Position numbers and translations under genes: made by a program. This document shows, one piece after another, positions 23,027 to 31,322 of a DNA stretch of 31,322 bases. Within the stretch, counting starts at the first letter, position 1. Every line of letters starts with the position of its first letter. Origin of the DNA: Gonapodya sp. JEL0774 (taxonomy: Eukaryota > Monoblepharomycota > Monoblepharidomycetes > Monoblepharidales > Gonapodyaceae); assembly GCA_027604505.1 (NCBI GenBank), contig JADIIX010000201.1, positions 1-31,322 on the forward strand, written 5' to 3'. The notes below the pieces were generated by a model. It was not told the origin of the DNA. It made no database searches and worked only from the letters and a program-made list of their open reading frames with translations.

Positions 23027-23739
23027 CATGGCGCAGATACATTAGTCGCCTTGTGCCGCATTCACCACATGAGAATCCGCACTGAGCAATCGAAATGCCT
23101 CCCAACTGCTTGACGACCGGAGCTTGCAGTCGGATTGAAATGTAGGGTATCTCATTGTGTGGGTAATCATAAGTTAGTTTATGAAAATACCAAGTAGACC
23201 GGAGTGATACATCACTAATACACCACTTTTCACTAATTTAACAATAATTGTACGTACAGCATATGTGAAGAGAACTTGGAATTCGAATGATGTCGTTCGT
23301 TCCATGGGGTCGCATGCAGGTGCCCACAGTACCATGAGCAAGAAATGGGGTACAAACCGAGGAGAGAGGTCTCACGATATTCATCTCAAAGAGACTCCAT
23401 GGAGGAGTTTTGTGCCTCGAGATGCTAAACAAAGTTCGGTGTGAGCCATGCGAGCTCTTTGACAACTACCCTCAGTCTTCATCCACTCGCTGCTGCCGAT
23501 CCAAAGCGATGGAGCTGTTCCTCCTGTTCGAGTTCATTCTTGCATCCGGTGCAGACCTTGGTCTCCACGCCTTGCTCTCTATCTAGAGAGCTGTCTAGCA
23601 GAGACAACGGTAGACCCGTGATATGATGAGAACAGAATATTCGGAAACATCTGATGTTATCGTCACATAGAAGTTGAAAACTGCCGGGTTTTAAGGGACT
23701 CTATCTGGATCACCTACCTCCTGCAATGATGTCTCCTAA
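23027..23739. other. Convergent intergenic region
   Basis: About 710 bases separate the stops of the chromate transporter (plus) and the coiled-coil gene (minus). Only short frames without family motifs occur. A small perfect palindrome, GCTCTCTA-TC-TAGAGAGC, lies at about 23573-23590. I see no RNA gene. Confidence 0.5.
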
Positions 23740-24919
23740 CTAATATCCCAAAGCGCTGCGCACAACATGTATCCATGCAACGAATTGCTGATGAGTCGGG
23801 GACCCATCTGTGCTCAGTGATTTCGCGATGTGCGTCGAAAAGTGAAATGCGGGACAAACGTCGCGAAGATAGTGAGACTGGAGCGTTGAGTCCAAAAACG
23901 AGCTATTGTTAGCAAATTGCATGGGAGGGCTCAACACGCAAAAGTGTCTATCTTTGGCACACTTACGTCGCCGGAGCCTGTAACCGCGCTCGTCCATTAT
24001 TGATCGAAGTTCCCCAACAGTGTCGTGAAGCTGTCAAGACACCAAAAGGTCAATAGCAACTTTAAAAGATGGAGCTTTCTCGGCCCGACAACCTATAAGT
24101 CCATGCTCAGGATTGCTGCTCACTGGCTGCTTGGCCTTTTCGCTCTCGTATGTTTCAGGCGTTACGCACCTTTTTGGGTACTTCATTGCCACTGTGAGTA
24201 CTTGCCTCAACAAGCCCACGTTGTCCCTCTAGCAGGGCTACTCTTTTCTCCTTCTCGATAAGGGCTTGCTTCGCGCCACGGAGCGCTTCACGTTGGCGAA
24301 TAATGCATGTGTTTGCCTCGTTGAGCTGGGCGGTGAGGAGAGTGGTGTCCCGGATGAGGGCGGACAAGACTGAATGCTGTGACTAAATTGTCGGTAGTAG
24401 TTTGTTAGATAAGTGGGGTGCTGTTCCGCGATCCGGTCACCCCATTCCCTGCAAGTGGTCGCCCCAATCCCAAGACTGAAACAAACCTTCCAATGATGCT
24501 CCATCTCTTTGAGGGCCGCCATTTCTTTTTCTTTGATAGAAAGCACCTGCCTCAGCGATTCCTCCTGTCGTGATTTCGATGCAAGCCTCAATATGGTTTC
24601 GCCCAGACGCCGCTCCAAGTTTTCAATGTCCTCTTCATATTTCTCCACTGCGGAGAGCGCTGTGGCAAGAGAAGAACACAAGTCGATGTTGGGAGCCTCT
24701 GGGGAGGAGAGCAGGGCCTAATTGACGAGAATCAATTGTTCAAAGTCTCCCGATTTCGTTCGAACAACAAACATCAATGGTGTCCATGATGAATAAGTCG
24801 AGCAAAGCGACAGACTGACACTTTCAGGAATTGTGCTTGCAACTATGGAGGAGACGCCGCTTGCGCACCTGAATCGCTTTCGCTCGCGTTTCGATTACCG
24901 GAAGTTCCCCATCCCACAT
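23740..24919 (-). CDS. Small coiled-coil protein, unrecognised
   Basis: Minus-strand exons in phase are 24869-24919 (from ATG at 24919), 24487-24717, 24170-24382 and 23967-24030. They give MWDGELPVIETRAKAIQ, then a nearly continuous charged helix (EKYEEDIENLERRLGETILR; QVLSIKEKEMAALKEMEHHW; LLTAQLNEANTCIIRQREAL; EKEKRVALLEGQRGLVEA) and LHDTVGELRSIMDERGYRLR. Heptad-like spacing of Leu/Ile/Ala supports a coiled coil over about 150 residues. The last exon is unresolved. After the donor at 23966 the best acceptor (CTAACAATAG) leads to a short frame ending at 23814-23816. The more protein-like frame, ending at 23740, does not match in phase. An upstream exon before 24919 is also possible, since a CAG acceptor sits just before the start. 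No homologous family was recognised. Candidate roles such as cytoskeletal or centrosomal are guesses. Confidence 0.5.
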
Positions 24920-25339
24920 ACTATCGCCCTGCACGGAAGAAATAAATACGTCGCATTAGAGCTAGTTATAAAATACTTCATTTCATCGAAACAGCTTAGC
25001 ATCCGACCGCAAGTCTGCGTCTGTCGACATGACATTCGGGCGTTTGTCAATCAATCACCTCCAAAAACACTGACATTTGTGGTTGTCGTTAGCGTTCGCG
25101 ATGACGCATCGAGGTCGATGGTCCCCTTTCGTAGGGACATTTGGTTTGAGCTGTCACTTATTCGCTGTTCTGCTCACTCGATTATCTATCACTTTAATAA
25201 TAATATTGCCAACCAACAAATATGCTCCCAACAATTTTGATTCAAAATGCATGCAATAATATGTACGGTAAAACAGGACATATGTATAGCGTGAAAGGCA
25301 AACGCCATTAATCAAAATTGGCTAGAGAGTGGAAAGATC
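24920..25339. other. Spacer between two minus-strand genes
   Basis: This 420-base, AT-rich stretch lies upstream of the coiled-coil gene and downstream of the LisH gene stop. A plus-strand frame of 135 codons crosses it but has no motif and is probably accidental. It should contain the coiled-coil gene promoter and possibly a 5' exon. Confidence 0.45.
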
Positions 25340-28233
25340 TCATTGGAGAGGCAATACATCGCCACCTGTCCAGCTCAAAAACGCTGAGTCGGAATCTTGT
25401 CCGAGATTGTCAGGCAACGTCCACTCCGGTGTTGCAAAATTTGGCAGTCCGCAGGATTGGTTCATAGATCTGCGCCAATGCTCGCCTAACTGATTGAACG
25501 GGGATTCCCCATTGCACCCAAGCAGGCCGTGCTGAGAGGAATCTATAGAATCAAAGGAACTTCTTTCAATGAGCTTATTTGTTGCGTTGAAGTGATTGCG
25601 CACGGCGAAAGTCAATCCCTCTTGATCAGATCCCATCCCGATCATCCGTTGCAAAAACGATGCTGACGAACGGAGTCCGTCATGTGACTCTAGAGGTACA
25701 GATCCGGGAGGGGAGGAAACGGCCATCCAGTCATTTGGAGTGGACAAATTAGCTCCCTCCACTGATTGATTGCCTCCGAACATATTCGATGTGGAATTTG
25801 CAAGGCTGCCAGTTACCTCCGAGATCCCAGGTGGTGTAGCAGTAATACTTCTTTTGCGACGCTTTGGTGCCGGTGGGTTCATTGGTGTAGGGATTTGCTG
25901 CGCGGAAGGTCATCGCTCACTGCCGACCGGTCAAGCATGACAACAACCTTACTTTTCTCAGCTTTCTCTTTACTGATGCGTCATCCCCTACCAGCTGCGG
26001 AGTCCCCATTGTTCGAAGTCCTGACGTTGTTCGACGCTCGCCCCGGTGAATCCGCTCCTCGTCTGGTAGGCCTGGGGCACTCGGCTCTGCACCCTGACCT
26101 ACCTCTTCCTCAAAATGATTGTGGCCCGGGAACATGTGTTGGGCTTCCTGATGATGACGGTTATCTGGGACTGTCTGAGATTTGTGATTTTGAGACATAG
26201 TTTGTGGGGTAGACTCGAAGCTTCCTGCAGAAGAAGCAGATTGTGATGCCTTGATGTCGCGAACGGCACTACATTGGTCGTGCTGATGACGAATTCCGAA
26301 GTACTGAGACCACTTAGACGCGAGAACGCCACAGGGTTGTTCTGGAGAGGACATAGAGGGGAAAGCTACAACAGTTGTTTGGACTGTTAGTTAATACGCT
26401 TATGTGAAATTCAATGATTAAGACTCACAACGGATATCTGTGCGCATGGCTTCCGCCAAATGTTGAGCGGACATCATCATGCCATGGTGAATTAAGTAGT
26501 AAAGAACATGGGCATCAAGGCTGAAAATCGATGTCTGTATCAGAACATAGAAGTAGACAACGCAGATAGTAGAAGAAGAAAAGTCAGGGCTCACTTCGCC
26601 ATTTCGACCTCTTTTTGGACGTGCACACCTATGCCTCCCGTAGATGGTTGCTGACGACCAAGTTGAATGAGAGAGTGCGTTGGAGAAGGTTCGACACCGT
26701 CTGTGGCACCAAAACTTGCAAAAACGACACCAGGTTGTGTCAACAGGGCTCTCGTCGCGTTGGCAGTCTCTATAGGATTGATTGGTCCAGACGAAACGCT
26801 TGAGAATACAGACGACCCAACCGTTTGGGTGGGAGTTTGAGCGGCACCCCGCTGCGCTTCTAGCTGCGTACCAAGAGGGAACGTCGTTACGGAGGGGAGT
26901 GCGGTGGGCCGATTAATGGAGACGGTCGTGTGCAGAGTTCGGTCTGCGGTGCCTGCCGATCCCGGTACCTCGACGGACTTCTCGCCCTTGCGTCGTTGTT
27001 CTATCTCCTTCATTCTGCTCATTGCAGCGCGTTGAACGATCTGTGCTGCAATGAGGTTCTGTCGAATGATGTCAGCACCGGGCCAGGTCTGTGGTGGTTC
27101 GGAGAAAATGGAGGGAGTTACGTTGGGGCCGAGGGAGGGAATCGAGAGCCGCCGTTTCTCTGGAGTAACGTGGTGATTTGCGGGGGCGGTGAAACCTGGA
27201 ATCCCCGGGGGAAGAGGGGTGGGTGCTGTGAAACGAGCAGTGCTGCCTGTGGCGGGAATCCCAGCATATAGGTGGTGGTAAACTTGATAATTGATTTCGA
27301 GACTGTTGAAGACTCGTTTAACCCACCATTGAATCCACTAGATGGCCTTGACATTTCGAGGTCTGCGTTGGGTTGTGAAACGATTGCGAGTGGAGAGTTC
27401 ATGTGCGACGTCGAGTAGTCCCCAAACGTTGTTGCGACTTGGCGCTGGGACGCTGATTGACGATCGAAGTGTCCACCAGAGTAGTGCCCAAATGGGCTGC
27501 TCTGATCGTACCCGTGGACCCCAAGTTGTTGGGCTGTCCCAGATATTGGCAGGCCAATGTGTTCAAACTGTCGCTGGAATTGGTTGGGATTTTCGTCCGA
27601 CGATCCAGACCCACCCATCACTCCGCCCATCGCCTGATGCCGAAGAACCCGATTGGTATAAACGTTACCTGACTGATTGAAAAGTCCCGCTGACTGGATC
27701 GCGACCTGGGGAGACTGCGTCGCATGTGCATCCATGTGGCGCAGGTCGAGGCGGGCCCCAGCGTTGGAAAACTGATGAGCACCTGTACTGTAATAGTGCA
27801 GACCAAGGTTCTCGGCGCTCACAAATTCGTTTTGTGGATATGTGTCTATCACTGCCAACGAATGGCCACTTCCGCGCTCGATCGATACTTCCGCAAATGC
27901 GGACGACTCGTGTGATATTGATTGGGTATTTGAACCAACGAACGATTGGGGAACAGAAAGGCCAATGTGGGATGATGTGCCTCCATTGATTCCGGTCATA
28001 CCAACATTATGACCAATTGTAGAACGTCCCGCAACCTGAACGGCAAAGTCCACTGGTATCACGTGATCGTCCGTGAATTGTTCTCGGTTAATAATGCCAG
28101 TGAGAGGTGGTTCGCTCACTTCACTCAAATTGTGCGTCGTCAAATTCCCAAATGAGTTGCGGAGATAAAAAGAGCTCCGTAGAATGTTTTGAGATTCGTT
28201 GCCCAATTGCTGCTTATTGCTGCTATCCAACAT
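25340..28233 (-). CDS. LisH-domain, low-complexity putative transcription regulator
   Basis: Five exons join in phase to 885 residues: 27327-28233, 26595-27282, 26429-26520, 25953-26365 and 25340-25897. Residues 1-530 are rich in Gly, Ser, Gln and Asn and include a short charged helix (RAAMSRMKEIEQRRKGEKS). Exon 3 codes a LisH-like helix pair (LDAHVLYYLIHHGMMMSAQH, about 533-552). Soon after comes CGVLASKWSQYFGIRHQ, resembling the W-x-x-F segment that follows LisH in SSDP, LEUNIG and fungal Flo8/Som1 regulators. Basic stretches SVKRKLRK and PPAPKRRKRS look like nuclear signals. The C-terminal 180 residues are Ser/Gly/Asn-rich with no WD repeats. This layout suggests a LisH dimerising co-regulator, but LisH sits in the middle rather than at the N-terminus. 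That is unusual and may mean the N-terminal part is a separate gene or that the start is wrong. Gene identity is inferred. Confidence 0.62.
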
Positions 28234-28938
28234 CAATCTTCAAGTGATCCCCAATATGGAGTGCTCCAGAGTTGTCCGATCGCCACTAATCAAACAAGTT
28301 GCCACTCTGTACAGTCTGACCTGAAAATTGCTGATGAATCGATTCACGGTTGATACAAAACCTCCTCTGGGAGGCCTCCAGTGTCCAGGGCGATGTCCGC
28401 GCAAGCCAGCCCAGACAAAGCGTTTATGGAAGCTGTCTGCAAATTTTGCGTTTATGACCGAGGACCGTTGATTTCGCAATGGAGCCTTAGTCCAAAAGTC
28501 TAAGTGGCAAAGATTGGAGCTTTGGATTAGTCCTTGGGCTGCGGTGCTGGCGGATGACTTCCAGTAGCACTGATGCAAACCTGACATTCGGCATTGATTG
28601 ACGCCCCTCCACCCTTCATTCCTCAACACAAAGCCCACGCCTCGGCATACAAATGAAATTTTACAAGTGCGCAATATATTATGAATCAATCATATCGGGA
28701 ACTCCAAATGACAGAAGTCATCTAACGGTCAGTTCTCATGCATACTTCTCCCGAAACGACTTTTGGGAACGTTTTAGAATGAGCTGTTTAGTTTTGACCT
28801 CAGTTATGTGCACATGATCCGGCACCAACCACAAGATTGGAACGGGAGGCATCGGAGAAACCTCAAAGTTAGAAACAGTCGAACCAGAGCCTGACTTTTC
28901 CCAGGTGGAAGGTCAGTTGTTCTCTGTACCATCCGGCA
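28234..28938. promoter_or_regulatory. Divergent spacer, LisH gene and membrane-protein gene
   Basis: The region between the LisH gene start (minus) and the membrane-protein gene (plus) should carry both promoters. A 149-codon minus-strand frame (28240-28689) has no recognisable motif. The frame from about 28836 to 28976 (ETSKLETVEPEPDFSQ onward) is open and could be an upstream exon of the membrane gene. In that case a signal peptide exon would lie within this stretch, but I could not locate it. Confidence 0.4.
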
Positions 28939-31219
28939 ATGGCTCTTCAACTGGAGCAGAGTCCGAGGGCAGTCCGGTACAGCCATGTCAAGCAAAGTCG
29001 AGCGCACCTACAAGGAACTGCGAGAAGACCACGCCAGGCCGCTTCAAATAGATACGGATGCTCCCGGAGTGCTGACTGTGCTTATGGATTAGTTTGTGAA
29101 TCCCGTGAGTCGTGTTACATGTGTTCAGTATTGATGGCTGGTTGGCATGGCTCTCTCTTTTTGTCCTCAGGGGTTTGTATACCTTGGAAGAATGTGAAAA
29201 CAACCCCCTCTACAAGCACTTTGGGCTATGGATCTTATGGAACTCCGTGCTTAGATGCTGCAGGTTGCGCGGGGGACCTCATCTGCTCTGTGCAAGGTAT
29301 TCAGTTTTACGAACGAGGCGAAGATGAGGATCCTTGTTGTGCATCCAATCACTCATAGGCGGTGTCTTCAAACACTGTAGGTGCATGTGATTGTCCCCTT
29401 GGGAGCAGTCTCGTACAGGGAGCGGTTTATGCTTGCCAGAACGCCACCACCGCGACTGCGAGGTCCTCCACGGTTTCGAGCGGGCCTGTCACAGGACGCA
29501 TGTCCAATAGCGAGCCCTCCGTGACAGCTGTAACGGACTCCTCGCCGGTCACTGACCCCGCGCGCAGTTTGGGTGGTTTGGGTGGGTGATTCCTCCCTTA
29601 TGACACCTAACGTGCAGAGACCTTCTCACAATTGTATACAATAGGCACCCCAATCGTCACCCCCAGTGGTCTATTGACCAAAACTGTACAAACATTTCAA
29701 CCGACGGCTCTGATGGTCCCATCAACAACCCTCATATCCTCTCCTATCACAACAACCATCGCTTCCCAGGAGATCGCCAATACTGCTGTTCCAGCGAACT
29801 CCCCAAGCGATTTCGCAGGCGCTTCTTTTTCGTGAGCAAAAGAGTTTCCTCGTTCTGTGTAATTTGGTGGCTCATTGGGACTCGCTGTTTCCAGACCGTC
29901 TTCAAATATTTTAGTACCCATACTCTCCGCCATTGTGGCAATACTTGCATTTCTGATATCTATAATTGCTGTGATGTGGTTGCGACGTCGGTCGAAAACG
30001 AAGCGAAAACCTGACGAGACGATAAGAGACAGCGGCATAAACATGGAAAGTTCCTTTGACTCACTGGGTGGAAGTGCAATGTTGGAAACGACTGCCTCAG
30101 GGATCACACCGACCAAAGACATAGGATTGAAGCAAATGGATGCGCCGCGGTGAGTTTTATCGCATTACAGGAGCTTGTAACAATCACATTCGTCAAATTT
30201 TTTAAACCACATTTTCAGTTTGATCCAGGGATTTGGAATTCTGTTTCCTCCCACGGTCCCCCCGGCATCTCCACCGCCGCATCCACTTGGTCAATGGCGA
30301 CGGGTTCGTTCTTTGCACAAAAAGGGGTTGGTGGAGTGTTTCTCAAATGCTTTGCTTCATGCAGCCAGCATCGCCATTCAACGAAAATACGTCTTTTATC
30401 CCGTACTCTGGCGCCCCTGCTCTTGTGATTGCTGAGGTGTGTGAAGTTCAGAGAAACCTGGCACTTGTCAACGGACGATGGATTGTCCCATCAATGTCAT
30501 TCCTCACGTTTTGTTTTCCTCTTTCGGTTGCGCACATCTGCACAGCATACTCCGAGATCTCGCAGCGAAATCGAGCTCTGTCTGGGTGAGCGCTTTGATC
30601 TCAAGGAGCTCTCTCGTGATGGGCGCTGGGGTCGTGGATTGAGTGAGTCCTAGTTAGCACCATGCTAACCAGTGAAACGAAGATCCTCAGTTTTTGTATT
30701 TTCCTTGCGCCGGGTTTTCCAGACCTAACCAGTGGTGCCACTGGCGCTGTCCCCGTCAGTGCGCTTTTCCTTAACCAAATCAATCCGACACAATCAGTAG
30801 CACCTTCTGCCGACTTCAGCACCTTGAATCAAGTTGATCTTAACGCTTCTGATAATTTTTCTGTCTCACGCTCCTCTCGGCGGACCGAGAGCTCTCTGGC
30901 TCTTTTCCCTGCTCCAGCGGTTTCACGCAGACCAGGCGGTGGGAGTGTGCGAAGTACTGACGCCTCAAAGATGAAGCCATCGCCGCCCACGACCTTTCTC
31001 CGTAGAAATCCAACGGGTGTCTCGGAGTTCTCGGTAAGCGGTTGGTTCCTGACACGCCACTTTTGATCGCTTGCTGATGTCACGCGGCGACAGCTTGCTA
31101 CTCCTCCAAGCGTAGACTCGATGGAAATTTCGAGCCCCAAGGAAGTTGACGAACTTCGCGTTGCAGAACTTGTCGCTACGCCAAGGCGGAGCAACGAATT
31201 TGTTATCGACACTGTCTAA
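28939..31219 (+). CDS. Single-pass membrane protein with Cys-rich ectodomain
   Basis: Exons in phase are 28939-29104, 29171-29296, 29381-29581, 29618-29831, 29895-30149, 30219-30303, 30365-30436, 30546-30642, 30723-31033 and 31094-31219, about 550 residues. The first part holds a cysteine module (YGCSRSADCAYGLVCES, VCIPWK, YGTPCLDAAGCAGDLICSVQ, ACDCPLG) of the short disulfide-knot kind seen in EB or EGF-like repeats. A Ser/Thr-rich stalk follows. Then comes one transmembrane helix (ILVPILSAIVAILAFLISII, about 242-261) with a basic stop-transfer RRRSKTKRK. The cytosolic tail of about 280 residues is Ser/Pro-rich. This order suggests a type I surface protein, perhaps a sensor or adhesin. No signal peptide follows the chosen Met, so the N-terminus is unresolved. 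An alternative splices 28977-29037 out and continues upstream. No family was recognised. Confidence 0.65.
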
Positions 31220-31322
31220 TGAAACACGCACGCACAACCAAATTATATTAGTGGGTTTCAAAGTTGACTGAAATCGAATTATAATACGCACATTCTCGGC
31301 GACTTAAAACCGTCTCCCAGCA

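Noticed and set aside
24833-25240. Plus-strand frame of 135 codons
   Set aside because: It overlaps the first exon of the minus-strand coiled-coil gene and AT-rich spacer; no family resemblance.
28240-28689. Minus-strand frame of 149 codons upstream of the LisH gene
   Set aside because: No motif, biased composition, and it ends just before the LisH start; more likely 5' untranslated or promoter sequence.
28779-28835. Possible signal-peptide exon MSCLVLTS joined to the membrane-protein gene
   Set aside because: The phase fits, but the intron would be only 33 nt with a poor GTTATG donor.

Overview
The window looks like nuclear DNA of a filamentous or zoosporic fungus, most likely an early-diverging lineage such as Chytridiomycota. 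Genes are dense, on both strands, and broken by many short introns (mostly about 45-80 nt, GT...AG). The proteins are eukaryotic or fungal: Spb1, an IML2/TTC39 protein, a two-domain CHR chromate transporter and an M20 amidohydrolase. The chytrid-like placement is inference: it rests on a Cache-type membrane receptor and an Abraxas/FAM175-like protein, both rare in Dikarya. All exon models were built by eye from splice sites, reading phase and family motifs. Where I list exons, the phases were checked and add up.

Layout: 1-165 is an AT-rich CGAATA-type repeat at the window edge. 492-1380 (-) is a decayed Sel1-repeat gene. 1774-3370 (-) is a membrane receptor with a probable Cache sensor that stops before any output domain. 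About 3500-7411 (+) is a multi-exon gene I cannot identify; it holds a 53-nt hairpin and an 8-nt tandem repeat. 7753-11275 (-) is the rRNA methyltransferase/ribosome factor SPB1. It is divergent from an M20D amidohydrolase (11689-14003, +) across 413 bp.

Next come three tandem plus-strand genes. These are an Abraxas/FAM175-like protein with a very long disordered middle (14234-17194), an IML2/TTC39 protein (17243-20503, only 48 bp downstream) and a chromate transporter (20709-23026). Two minus-strand genes follow: an unrecognised coiled-coil protein (about 23740-24919) and a LisH-domain, Ser/Gln/Asn-rich putative transcription regulator (25340-28233). The last is divergent from a single-pass membrane protein with a Cys-rich N-terminal part (28939-31219, +).

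I see no operon-like functional unit, CRISPR array, tRNA, rRNA or intact transposon. Most genes are housekeeping or sensory. The most unusual items are: the amidohydrolase active-site motif encoded across a GC-AG intron and a 12-nt micro-exon; the output-less Cache receptor; the Abraxas-like gene; the Sel1 pseudogene; and the unidentified gene at 3.5-7.4 kb.
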